Part shown: positions 47,362 to 55,992 of the stretch, piece after piece | Layout of the letters: every line of letters begins with the position of its first letter | How positions within the stretch are numbered: position 1 is the stretch's first letter | Source: an uncultured Oscillospiraceae bacterium | GTDB lineage: Bacteria > Bacillota > Clostridia > Oscillospirales > Oscillospiraceae | Assembly: GCA_910579775.1 (NCBI GenBank) | Contig: CAJTUE010000006.1 | Span: 75,673 to 139,672, forward strand | Direction: 5' to 3' | Length of the DNA stretch: 64,000 bases | Translations under genes and position numbers: made by a program | The notes under the pieces: generated by a model | The model's input: only the letters and a program-made list of their open reading frames with translations | Told to the model about the DNA's origin: nothing | The model's database searches: none

Positions 47362-48078
47362 ATGGCCAGAGCCATCGCCAGTATCCTTGCCGCGTCCGCC
47401 ACGGCTCTCTCCCTCATTCTGGGTGCGTGCCAGACTCCGCCCCCACCCGCTCCCGCCTATGACTACACTCAGCCCGTCCCTGAGAGCGACCTTCTGGGCG
47501 ACGAGTGGTTTGACGACTCCGCCATCATCGGCCACTCCCTCATGGAGGGCTTCGAGGGCTTTGCCGGAGTTAAGTCCAACATCCACTACTTCACCGCCAC
47601 CGGCCTCTCCGCCGCCGGCACGGTGGGGTACAGCAAATTTGACCTCCCCAACGGCGGCAAGGGCACCTTGAAAAAGGGGCTGGGCCAAAAGCAGTTCAGC
47701 AAGATCTATATCATGCTGGGCACCAACGAGATCACCACCTCCAAGGAACGCTACAAGGAGAATATGCAGGCCATTCTGGACGTGGTGCGGGAGACCCAGG
47801 GGGAGGACATTCCCATCTATATCCTCAACGCCACCCCCACCACCAAAAAGAAGTCGGACTCCACCCCGTTTAATTTGAAGAACATTCAAAAGCTCAACGA
47901 GGCCATTGCCGAACTGTGCGAGGAACAGGAGTGCTATCTGGTGGACCTCTACTCCTGCTTCGCTGACGAAAACGGCTACCTCCCCTCTCAAAACTCCACC
48001 GACGGCGTTCATATCACCGCCTCCCAGTACAAGGTCATGGCAAACTATATCCTCTCCCACACCGTGGCCGAGGACTGA
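47362..48078 (+). CDS. SGNH/GDSL-like hydrolase lipoprotein
   Basis: 238 residues from the ATG at 47362, which follows CCAGGAGGTG. A signal peptide ends in the lipobox LILGAC. SGNH blocks follow: block I with Ser in IIGHSLMEGF (GHS replaces the usual GDS), block III IYIMLGTNEIT and block V DGVHIT with catalytic Asp and His. It is probably an exported esterase or O-acyl-hydrolase acting on wall glycans; the substrate is unknown. The GDS-to-GHS change is notable. It sits between rnpB and feoAB with a terminator behind. Confidence 0.83.
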   Translation: MARAIASILAASATALSLILGACQTPPPPAPAYDYTQPVPESDLLGDEWFDDSAIIGHSLMEGFEGFAGVKSNIHYFTATGLSAAGTVGYSKFDLPNGGKGTLKKGLGQKQFSKIYIMLGTNEITTSKERYKENMQAILDVVRETQGEDIPIYILNATPTTKKKSDSTPFNLKNIQKLNEAIAELCEEQECYLVDLYSCFADENGYLPSQNSTDGVHITASQYKVMANYILSHTVAED

Positions 48079-48101
48079 CCCCCGGCCCCAACGGCAAAAA
48101 G

Positions 48102-48140
48102 CAAGGGACGATTCCGGTTGGAATCGTCCCTTGTTGTGTT
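48102..48140 (+). terminator. Terminator of the SGNH gene
   Basis: 14-bp perfect stem CAAGGGACGATTCC / GGAATCGTCCCTTG, followed by the weak T-tract TTGTGTTT. Confidence 0.8.
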
Positions 48141-48247
48141 TACTCCGCCTCCCACAAGAACGTCACCGGGCGGATGCCGTCCTTGCAGCACACCACGTTG
48201 ACCCCATCCCTCTTTTGCCACGGAGTGTGCCCCGCCCCTCTTTTTTC

Positions 48248-48276
48248 TTGCCATTCTCCCCCGGTTGTACTATAAT
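48248..48276 (+). promoter_or_regulatory. feoAB promoter
   Basis: TTGCCA (48248-48253), 17-bp spacer, TATAAT (48271-48276), 35 bp before the ATG. No convincing Fur box was seen. Confidence 0.82.
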
Positions 48277-48311
48277 AGCCTCAAAGTTTCCCTGCGTGAA
48301 GGAGTGATCTC

Positions 48312-50735
48312 ATGGCGGAACAAACAGCGGCCCGGACGCTTGACCAGCTTGCCCCCGGCGAGAGCGCGGTCATTTCCTCTGTCGGTTCGGAGCGGGGCGC
48401 GGTGAAACGCCGCCTGGTGGACATGGGCCTCACCCCCGGCGTGAGCGTCACCCTGCGCAAGGTGGCCCCCTTTGGCGACCCGCTGGAGCTGACCTTGCGG
48501 GGCTACGAGCTGTCCCTTCGCAAGGAGGACGCCCGCCACATCACCCTTTGCGGCCCGGATAACGCCGACAGCGCCGCCGGGACCGGCAAGGTCTCCATGA
48601 CCCAGCCCATCCCCGACGACGAGACCCTGCGCCGCATGGCCATGGCCCACGCCCACGAACACACCCACCACAAGCGGGAAAGCGACCCGGAGGCCCACGA
48701 GGTCCGTGAGATGAAGCTGGCCCTGGTGGGCAACCCCAACTGCGGCAAGACCACCCTCTTCAACGCCCTCACCGGCTCCAACCAATACGTGGGCAACTGG
48801 CCGGGGGTCACCGTGGAGAAAAAGGAAGGCCTCGCCGCGGTGGACGGCCGCACCGTCACCATCGTGGACCTCCCCGGCATCTACTCCCTCTCCCCCTATT
48901 CCATGGAGGAGATCGTGGCCCGCAACTTCATCGTGGAGGAGGCTCCCGACGCCATCATCAACATCGTGGACGCCACCAATCTGGAACGAAATCTCTATTT
49001 GACCGTCCAATTACTTGAATTGGAAAAGCCCATGGTGGTAGCCCTCAATTTTATGGACGAGGTGGAAAAGCACGGCGACAAGATCGACGTAAAGCGCCTC
49101 TCCCAGGCCCTTGGCGTGCCTGTCATCCCCATCACCGCCCGCTCGGGCGAGCACATCAGCGACCTCCTGAAGGAGGCCCACAAATGTGTCCACACCGGCT
49201 TTACTCTGGAGCCCGACGACCTCTACGATTCCTTCACCCACCAGATCCACCACCAGGTGGGCGAGCTCATCCATGACCGGGCATACGCCGCCGGACTGCC
49301 CGCCCACTGGACCTCCATCAAGCTTCTGGAGGGGGACGAGCGGGTGGAGAACGCCCTGAAGCTGAACGACGAGACCCGCTGGAAGCTCTCGCGCATTGTA
49401 GAGACCTACGAACACGCCTACCCGCTGGGCGACCGGGAGACCCTGGTGGCGGACAGCCGCTACCGCTTCATCAGCCGGGTCACCACCGTCTCGGTGAAGA
49501 AGGGCCGCCCCCTGGGAAGCCTCACCACCTCGGACAGGATCGACTCTGTGGTCACCCACAAACTGTTCGCCGTGCCCATTTTCCTTTTGACCATGCTCCT
49601 CATGTTCGCTCTCACCTTTGGGCCTCTGGGCTCCTTTCTCTCCAGCGCCGTGGAAGCGCTGGTAGGCCTTCTGGGAGGCTGGGCCAGCGGCCGCCTGGCC
49701 GCCGCCGGCGCCCAGCCCTGGCTCATCAGCCTGGTGGTGGACGGGATCATCGGCGGGGTGGGCGGGGTCCTCACCTTTCTGCCCCAGATCGCCCTGCTGT
49801 TTTTGTTCCTCTCCATCCTGGAGGATTCCGGCTACATGGCCCGGGCCGCCTTTATCATGGATCGGCTCCTGCGCCGCTTCGGCCTTTCAGGCAAGGCATT
49901 CATCCCTATGCTCATGGGCTTTGGCTGTACCGTTCCCGCCATTATGGGTGCACGGACCATGGAGCAGGAGAAGGACCGCCGTATGACCATGCTGCTGGTG
50001 CCCTTTATGTCCTGCTCCGCCCGTCTGCCCGTTTACGGTCTGCTCACCGCCGCCTTCTTCCCCAAATACGCGGGGCTGGTGGTGTTCTCCCTCTACCTCA
50101 TCGGTCTCATCTGCGCCATTTTATCGGGCATTTTCTTTAAAAAGGCGGTGTTCCGGGGGGAACCCGCCCCCTTCCTGCTGGAGCTGCCCCCTTACCGCCT
50201 CCCCACCCTGCGCAACTGCGCCGCCCACGTGTGGGAAAAGGTGCGGGGCTTCCTGGTAAAGGCGGGCACTCTTATCCTCGCCATGAGCGTGGTGCTCTGG
50301 TTCCTCCAGTCCTTCGGCCCCGGCCTCCGGATGGTGGCCGATCCCGGCGAAAGCTTCCTGGGCCATTTCGGGACCTGGCTGGCCCCTCTGCTGGCCCCCC
50401 TGGGCTTCGGCGCGTGGCAGGCGGCGGTGGCCCTGCTGTCAGGACTCATTGCCAAGGAGGCGGTGGTGTCCACCCTCTCTTTGCTCTACGGCTTTTCCAT
50501 CGGCGCGGCGGGGACCACCGTGGCCGCAGCCCTGGCCGCCACCTTCACCACCCCTCTGGCGGCCTACTGCTTCCTGGTGTTTATTCTGCTCTACGTCCCC
50601 TGCGTGGCGGCGGTGAGCACCATGTACCGTGAGATGGGCTCCCTCAAGTGGACCCTCTTCTCCATCGGCTGGCAGCTGCTGTGCGCCTACGGCGTCACCT
50701 TCCTCATCTATCAGCTGGGCTCGCTCTTTCTCTGA
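48312..50735 (+). CDS. feoB: Fused FeoA-FeoB ferrous iron transporter
   Basis: 807 residues. Residues about 8-80 are a FeoA SH3-like domain (LAPGESAVISSVGS, RRLVDMGLTPG); about 81-131 are a linker with six His (MAHAHEHTHH at 111-120, EAHE at 127-130); about 135-300 are a G-protein domain with G1 GNPNCGKT (140-147), G3 DLPGIYSL, G4 NFMD and G5 TARSG. The rest is the membrane permease with two Gate motifs (MGFGCTVPAIMGAR; LSGLIAKEAVVSTL) and the conserved MSCSARLPVY. It imports Fe2+ powered or gated by GTP. FeoA and FeoB are usually separate genes. Followed 17 bp later by moxR. Confidence 0.95.
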   Translation: MAEQTAARTLDQLAPGESAVISSVGSERGAVKRRLVDMGLTPGVSVTLRKVAPFGDPLELTLRGYELSLRKEDARHITLCGPDNADSAAGTGKVSMTQPIPDDETLRRMAMAHAHEHTHHKRESDPEAHEVREMKLALVGNPNCGKTTLFNALTGSNQYVGNWPGVTVEKKEGLAAVDGRTVTIVDLPGIYSLSPYSMEEIVARNFIVEEAPDAIINIVDATNLERNLYLTVQLLELEKPMVVALNFMDEVEKHGDKIDVKRLSQALGVPVIPITARSGEHISDLLKEAHKCVHTGFTLEPDDLYDSFTHQIHHQVGELIHDRAYAAGLPAHWTSIKLLEGDERVENALKLNDETRWKLSRIVETYEHAYPLGDRETLVADSRYRFISRVTTVSVKKGRPLGSLTTSDRIDSVVTHKLFAVPIFLLTMLLMFALTFGPLGSFLSSAVEALVGLLGGWASGRLAAAGAQPWLISLVVDGIIGGVGGVLTFLPQIALLFLFLSILEDSGYMARAAFIMDRLLRRFGLSGKAFIPMLMGFGCTVPAIMGARTMEQEKDRRMTMLLVPFMSCSARLPVYGLLTAAFFPKYAGLVVFSLYLIGLICAILSGIFFKKAVFRGEPAPFLLELPPYRLPTLRNCAAHVWEKVRGFLVKAGTLILAMSVVLWFLQSFGPGLRMVADPGESFLGHFGTWLAPLLAPLGFGAWQAAVALLSGLIAKEAVVSTLSLLYGFSIGAAGTTVAAALAATFTTPLAAYCFLVFILLYVPCVAAVSTMYREMGSLKWTLFSIGWQLLCAYGVTFLIYQLGSLFL

Positions 50736-50752
50736 GACAGGAGGTTTTACCA

Positions 50753-51682
50753 ATGACATTCCAAGACCAGGTTTTGACCGAGGTGTCTAAGGCTGTGGTG
50801 GGCAAGGAGGACATCCTCCGCCGCACCCTACAGGTCATTTTGGCCGGAGGCCATGTGCTGCTGGAGGATATGCCCGGCGTGGGCAAGACCACCCTGGCCC
50901 TGGCCTTTTCCCGTGCCCTGGGTCTGCGCTGGGGGCGAGTGCAGTTCACCCCCGATGTGATGCCTTCCGATGTGGTAGGCTACTCTCTCTACAACAAACA
51001 GACCGGGCAGATGGACTACCAACCCGGCGCGGTGCTGTGCAACCTCTTCCTGGCCGATGAACTCAACCGGGCCACCTCCCGCACCCAGTCCGCCCTGCTG
51101 GAGGCCATGGAGGAGGGCCAGGTCACCGTGGACGGCCTCACCCACCCGGTGCCCCAGCCCTTCTTCGTCATCGCCACCCAAAACCCCGCGGGGGCGGCAG
51201 GCACCCAGCCTCTCCCCGACTCTCAGATGGACCGCTTCACGGTCAAGCTGTCCATGGGCTATCCTGACGCGGCGGCGGAGGCCCAGATGGTCCGGGACCG
51301 CAGGGGGATCAATCCTCTGGATTCCATCCAGAGCGTCCTCACCGCCCCGGAACTGACCGCCCTGCGGCAGCAGACCGCCCAGGTCCACCTCTCCGAGCCT
51401 ATTTTGCAATACATCGTTGCTCTGGTGAACGCCACCCGCGCCCATAAGCTGCTCCAGCGGGGGGCCAGCCCCCGGTGCACCCTGGCGGTGGCCGCCATGG
51501 CAAAGGCCCACGCCGTTTTGGAGGGCCGGGACTACGTTCTCCCTCACGACGTGGCCGATTCCTTCCCCATCACCGCTGCCCACCGCCTCCTTCTCACTCC
51601 CGAGGCCGAGGCCGGCGGCTCCAAAACGCTGGCCATCGCCTCCACCATCCTGCGGGGCGTCCCCCAGCCCGCTATCGGCTGA
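50753..51682 (+). CDS. MoxR-family AAA+ ATPase
   Basis: 309 residues. Walker A MPGVGKTTLALAF (about residue 41), Walker B NLFLADELNRA and sensor regions (TQNPAGAAGTQPLPDSQMDRF) mark the MoxR branch of AAA+ proteins. These act as chaperones for substrate maturation, usually with DUF58 and VWA or transglutaminase partners, as here. The ATG at 50753 follows CAGGAGGTTTT. The next gene begins 1 bp after the stop. Confidence 0.94.
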   Translation: MTFQDQVLTEVSKAVVGKEDILRRTLQVILAGGHVLLEDMPGVGKTTLALAFSRALGLRWGRVQFTPDVMPSDVVGYSLYNKQTGQMDYQPGAVLCNLFLADELNRATSRTQSALLEAMEEGQVTVDGLTHPVPQPFFVIATQNPAGAAGTQPLPDSQMDRFTVKLSMGYPDAAAEAQMVRDRRGINPLDSIQSVLTAPELTALRQQTAQVHLSEPILQYIVALVNATRAHKLLQRGASPRCTLAVAAMAKAHAVLEGRDYVLPHDVADSFPITAAHRLLLTPEAEAGGSKTLAIASTILRGVPQPAIG

Positions 51683-51683
51683 C

Positions 51684-52712
51684 ATGGTCAAGTCCTGGCT
51701 GGCCTACCTGCTCACCCTGCTGTGCGGCGTAGCCTTTTACCTCTTCTATCCAAAGCCCCTGTCCTTCTATACCCTCATTCTGCTTCTGGCGCTGCCCCTA
51801 CTCTCTCTGGGCCTCGCCCGGTTTTCCCTGCGCCGCCTTCGGCTGAACGTGAGCTGTGACGCTCACGTCCTCACCAAGGGCGACGCCGCTTTTGCTGTCC
51901 TCACCCTTCAAGGCCCTAAGACTGCCGCCGGGACCGCCGCCCGGCTCACCCTCCGGCTGGACAACAGGCTGTACCCCCAGCTGGGGGAAAAGCGGACCCT
52001 GCGTCTTGCCTGCAACGTCCCCCAGTCTCTGGAGTTGCCCACCGGCCACTGCGGCTGGCTGGCCCTCACCGTCCAAGCCTGCGCCCTCACCGACTGGCTG
52101 GGTCTGTTCCCCATCCCGGTGAAGCTTCCCGCCCCCGCCCTCTTCCTGGTGTGGCCCCGGGAGAACCCCGACGTCTTCGCCGCGGTAGACCTCACCCCCG
52201 CCCAGGGTCTTCCTCTCCGGCCCCGCCCCGGCGGCGGCCCCGGCGAGGACTACGAGCTGCGCCCCTATCGCCCCGGCGACGCCGTCACCTCCATCCACTG
52301 GAAGCTCACCGCCAAGCAGCCGGAAGACGCAGACCCCATCCTCCGGGAAACTCTGGAGCCTCTGCAGGAGGCCCTTGCCGTCACCTACGACCACTTTGGC
52401 CCGCCTGACGAGATAGACGCGGTCCTGGCCCGGCTGGAGGCCCTGGAGCGCCACCTTATCGACGGCCAGCGGCCCTTCGTCCTCTGCTGGGCGGACCCGG
52501 CCAGCGGCGCGCTCACCTATTATGACATAGACTGTCCCGACGCCTGGCAAAGGTGCTGCCGTGCCCTGGCAGAGTCCCCCGCGCCCCTGGAGGGCCAAGG
52601 CGTCCCTAAAGACGCCTCCCTCTCCCTGCCCGGCCGGACCGGCGCTGTGCGGCGCATCCATCTCACCGCTGAGGGCCCCGGTCCCTCCGCCTCAGAGGGG
52701 GTGTCCTTATGA
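51684..52712 (+). CDS. DUF58 domain-containing protein
   Basis: 342 residues. Two N-terminal membrane helices (about 3-22 and 25-45) are followed by a beta-rich region and the DUF58 signature DYELRPYRPGDAVTSIHWKL near residue 190, in which Arg, Gly-Asp and Trp are conserved. Its function is not established; the gene is nearly always coupled to moxR. It starts 1 bp after moxR and overlaps the transglutaminase start by 4 bp (ATGA), so the three are translationally coupled. Confidence 0.88.
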   Translation: MVKSWLAYLLTLLCGVAFYLFYPKPLSFYTLILLLALPLLSLGLARFSLRRLRLNVSCDAHVLTKGDAAFAVLTLQGPKTAAGTAARLTLRLDNRLYPQLGEKRTLRLACNVPQSLELPTGHCGWLALTVQACALTDWLGLFPIPVKLPAPALFLVWPRENPDVFAAVDLTPAQGLPLRPRPGGGPGEDYELRPYRPGDAVTSIHWKLTAKQPEDADPILRETLEPLQEALAVTYDHFGPPDEIDAVLARLEALERHLIDGQRPFVLCWADPASGALTYYDIDCPDAWQRCCRALAESPAPLEGQGVPKDASLSLPGRTGAVRRIHLTAEGPGPSASEGVSL

Positions 52713-54931
52713 GGTCCCATGCATGGCGGTCCTATCTGCTCACCGCCTCCGCCTCTCTGCTCACCGTCTTCTTCGCCCTCTTTGCCGCGGTCTTCGCAGT
52801 AGTGGAGCCCTTCTCTCTGACGATGGTCAGCGTTCCGTCCCTGCTGCGTCTGTGCGTCTTGTCCGCCCTGGTCTCCGCTTTGGTCTATTCCATTCCCAGA
52901 GCCTCTCTGCGCGCGGGGCTGGTATGCGTTCTGTGCGGCCTGCTGGCCATCTATGTCTGGTGGCGGTGGGATGCCGTCTCCTATGGCACTCAGGTCCTCT
53001 TCCATCAAATCACCCTGGGCTTCCACGAGGAGATCCCTTCCCTGTTCTTCTACGAGCTTCCCCGGGAACTCTCCAAGAGCTACCAGCGCCAAGCGGTCAA
53101 CGCTTTCTTCACCGCCGCTCTCCCCCTGCTGGCCCTGTGGCTGGGTCCCTGGCTCACCCTCCGCTGGCCGGTGTGGCCCGCCGTCGGCACGGCGGCGGGG
53201 CTGGTGGCCCTGCCCCTGCTCATCCTGCGCCAGCCCGGCGCGCTGACCCTGGGGGCATTTCTGCTTTTTCTCGCTCTGGTCATCCTCTCCCGTAAGGGCT
53301 ATCAGGAGTCCCCTGCCATCGGCGCGAGGCGGGTGCTCACCGCCCTTCTCCCCATCCTTCTTATCATGCTTCTGCTGGGCGGACTTCTCCCTCACGGTGC
53401 CAATCCCCGCCCTCTCTGGGTAGACGACCTGCGCCTCGCCCTCCAGCGCATCCCCACCAACGGTATCGCCATTGGGATCGGTGGCGTCAGTGACTCCATC
53501 CCCGGTAAGCAGTCCTTCCTCAGCGCCGGGCCCCTGCGCTTCGACGGCCACACTGTCTTGCAGATTAACTCTTCCTCCGCCCAGACCCCTCTCTTCCTCC
53601 GGGGCTTCTCCGCGGGACAATATACCGCCGAGGGCTGGGTGCAGCTCGATACTGTCAACGATCCTTACCCTCTGGACGATCATCCCTTCCTCTTTCCCTA
53701 CCAGACCCAGCCGGGCAGCACGGCGGAGGTCCGCATCACCGACATGGCCTCCCATACGGACTACTACTACCTGCCCTATTACCCCTCTTTCCTCCCCCAG
53801 GACGCCATCCGCACCGCCGACGCTTACTTAGATCGTCCCTCCGACGTCGATGAGTACCACATCAGCTTTCTCCCCCAGGGAGAGACGGACAACGCCGCCA
53901 GAGTGATCTCCGGGTCCACTGAGCGGGAATACGGGGCCTGGGTCTACCGCCACTACCTGGATGTTCCGTACGCCCTCTTGAGCACAGACGCCGCCGACCT
54001 TATCCATACCTTTGCCGACCGTCAGCAGCTCCGGCCCGATTTCGGCGCGGCCTATGACCATTCCGCCGCCGTTCAGGACGTGCAAGCTCTGGCCTCCACC
54101 CTCCGGGACTATTTGTCCTCCTTCACCGAATACGACCAGAAGACGCCCCTCACCCCCGACGGGGAGGATTTTGTCTCCTGGTTCCTCACCGAGAGCCACC
54201 GGGGCTACTGCGTCCACTACGCCTCCGCCGCCGTGCTCTTCTTCCGCGCCTGCGGCGTTCCCGCCCGGTACGCGGCGGGCTATGTGGCCCGGCCGGGGCG
54301 GGCCAACGCGGTGACCAACGTCCCCGACCGCAACGCCCACGCCTGGGTGGAGGTCTATGTCGACGGCTTCGGCTGGCAGCCGGTGGACGTGACCCCCGGC
54401 TTCTCCGGCGGCGGCGAGCTGAACGACCCCAACGCCGCCGACCCTGAGGTTTCTCCCACGCCCACCGCCGCGCCCTCCCAGAGCGCCCCCAGCGCCACGC
54501 TGACCCCGACGCCCACTCCCACGCCCTCCACGGCACCTGACGGCTCGAAAACCCCCACCGGCAGCTTCCGCCTCGCCCCCGCGGTCATCGCCGTCCTGCT
54601 CATCCTTCTGGGCCTGGCGGTCCTGGCGGTGCTGGTCTGGCTCCAGGCCCGGCTCCGGCTGGCCCGCCTGCGCAAGCGGTGCACTGTCCCCGAGCCCAAC
54701 CAGGCGGTCCTGGCCCTCTACCGCTACCTGACCGCGTTGGAGCGCCGGGCCGGGGTGCCCATCCCCCAGGGCGCCCTGGCGCTGGCCCAAAAGGCATACT
54801 TCAGTCAGCACACCCTCACCGACATGGAGCTTTTCACCATGCAGGCCCTCACCAAAACCGCCGCCTCCAAAGCGGAAGCCCTTCCCCGCTCCCGCAGACT
54901 CCTTCTAAAGTACGTTTGGGCCCTGCTGTAA
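52709..54931 (+). CDS. Membrane transglutaminase-like protein (TgpA type)
   Basis: 740 residues. Six or so N-terminal membrane helices (to about 230), an extracytoplasmic region, then a transglutaminase core at about 475-570 with the catalytic Cys in HRGYCVHYASAAVLFFRACG, His in NAHAWVEVYVDGFGW and Asp in VDVTP. A Pro/Thr/Ser-rich linker (about 580-620) and a last membrane helix lead to a cytoplasmic C-terminal tail (LALYRYLTALERRAG) of the DUF4129 kind. A cysteine protease or peptide-crosslinking role at the cell surface is likely but unproven. Third gene of the MoxR operon. Confidence 0.9.
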   Translation: MRSHAWRSYLLTASASLLTVFFALFAAVFAVVEPFSLTMVSVPSLLRLCVLSALVSALVYSIPRASLRAGLVCVLCGLLAIYVWWRWDAVSYGTQVLFHQITLGFHEEIPSLFFYELPRELSKSYQRQAVNAFFTAALPLLALWLGPWLTLRWPVWPAVGTAAGLVALPLLILRQPGALTLGAFLLFLALVILSRKGYQESPAIGARRVLTALLPILLIMLLLGGLLPHGANPRPLWVDDLRLALQRIPTNGIAIGIGGVSDSIPGKQSFLSAGPLRFDGHTVLQINSSSAQTPLFLRGFSAGQYTAEGWVQLDTVNDPYPLDDHPFLFPYQTQPGSTAEVRITDMASHTDYYYLPYYPSFLPQDAIRTADAYLDRPSDVDEYHISFLPQGETDNAARVISGSTEREYGAWVYRHYLDVPYALLSTDAADLIHTFADRQQLRPDFGAAYDHSAAVQDVQALASTLRDYLSSFTEYDQKTPLTPDGEDFVSWFLTESHRGYCVHYASAAVLFFRACGVPARYAAGYVARPGRANAVTNVPDRNAHAWVEVYVDGFGWQPVDVTPGFSGGGELNDPNAADPEVSPTPTAAPSQSAPSATLTPTPTPTPSTAPDGSKTPTGSFRLAPAVIAVLLILLGLAVLAVLVWLQARLRLARLRKRCTVPEPNQAVLALYRYLTALERRAGVPIPQGALALAQKAYFSQHTLTDMELFTMQALTKTAASKAEALPRSRRLLLKYVWALL

Positions 54932-54984
54932 TAGGCAAAGGCGCAGGGCGACCCGATGAGGGCACCGGACGCTTCTGTAACACA

Positions 54985-55018
54985 AAAAGGCACGGAACCA
55001 AGAGGTTCCGTGCCTTTT
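54985..55018. terminator. Bidirectional terminator
   Basis: 15-bp perfect stem AAAAGGCACGGAACC / GGTTCCGTGCCTTTT with AAGA loop, between the convergent transglutaminase and degV genes. Confidence 0.92.
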
Positions 55019-55032
55019 CTATCCTTTTTTCT

Positions 55033-55893
55033 TTAAAGCGCCACTCGCCGGGAGATGCCCAGGCCAAAGGCGTTGGGGCCGGTGTGGCAGATGACCGAGA
55101 AGGACAGCGGCTCGAAGTGGGTCGGGTCGCCGGGGAAGGCCGCCTTCACCTCTTCATACCAGGCGTCCTCCTCCGCCTTGTCCACAAAGCTGCCCGCCAC
55201 GCCGATACTGATAGACCCGCCGTGGCGCAGCACCTCGGCGGCGGCCACTGCCGTCTCCAACAGCTTCTTGCGGCAGTTTACAGCCCCCCGGACCTTGGCC
55301 ACCGCGTCAAACCGGGCGCCGTCACACTTGAGCAGCGGCTTGATGTTCAAAACCGTGCCCAGGGCCGCCGTAGCGGCGGTGCAGCGGCCATTTTTCTTGA
55401 AATACTTCAGGGTGTCCACCCCCAGGTAGATGACGGATTCCAGCCCCGTCCGCTCCAGCGACTCCTTCACCTCCACGGCGCTCTTTCCCTGGGCCACCAG
55501 GCCGATGGCGTCCATCACCCCGTCATACTGGCTCACCGACACCCGGTGGTTGTCCACCACCCGCACCTTGCCCCGGAACTCATCCGCCAGGCCCAGGGCG
55601 GTCTGGTAGGAGGCGGAAAGCCCGCTGGACATGGGAATGTGGACGATCTCGTCATAGCCCTGGGACAGCACGCTCTCCCACGTAGACAACACGTCTCCCG
55701 GCGCGGGCTGGGAGGTGGAGGCATCCGCCCCGCTCTCCAGCCGGTCATAAAATTGCCCGTGGGTCAGGTCTACTCCTTCAAAATATTCCTTGCCGTCCAA
55801 AATGACCGGCATAGGCAGCATAAAGATACCCAGCTCCTTGCTCCGGGCCTGAGAAATGCCACAGTTGGTGTCGGTCACAATGGCTGTTTTCAT
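55033..55893 (-). CDS. DegV family fatty-acid-binding protein
   Basis: 286 residues starting KTAIVTDTNCGIS, a DegV N-terminus (the second Thr normally contacts the fatty acid carboxylate), with IHIPMSSGLSASYQTA-type sequence (HIPMSSGLSASYQTAL) and RVVDNHRVSVSQ in the first half and LGTVLNIKPLLKCDGA in the second. In Staphylococcus the related FakB proteins present fatty acids to the kinase FakA; no FakA gene lies here. Single gene with its own promoter and terminator. Confidence 0.92.
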   Translation of the reverse strand: MKTAIVTDTNCGISQARSKELGIFMLPMPVILDGKEYFEGVDLTHGQFYDRLESGADASTSQPAPGDVLSTWESVLSQGYDEIVHIPMSSGLSASYQTALGLADEFRGKVRVVDNHRVSVSQYDGVMDAIGLVAQGKSAVEVKESLERTGLESVIYLGVDTLKYFKKNGRCTAATAALGTVLNIKPLLKCDGARFDAVAKVRGAVNCRKKLLETAVAAAEVLRHGGSISIGVAGSFVDKAEEDAWYEEVKAAFPGDPTHFEPLSFSVICHTGPNAFGLGISRRVAL

Positions 55894-55953
55894 AAAAACG
55901 CCTCTTTCTTTTGAATGGTTTCCTCGAGCATCTATTCCACACTTTATTTTGAG

Positions 55954-55982
55954 ATTGTAGACTATTCAAGGTAAAAAAGCAA
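55954..55982 (-). promoter_or_regulatory. degV promoter
   Basis: TTGCTT (55977-55982), 17-bp spacer, TACAAT (55954-55959), minus strand. Confidence 0.7.
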
Positions 55983-55992
55983 GAAAAATTTT

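Noticed and set aside
48045..48254. 69-codon minus-strand frame upstream of feoAB
   Set aside because: It reads through the SGNH terminator hairpin and gene end and has no family resemblance.
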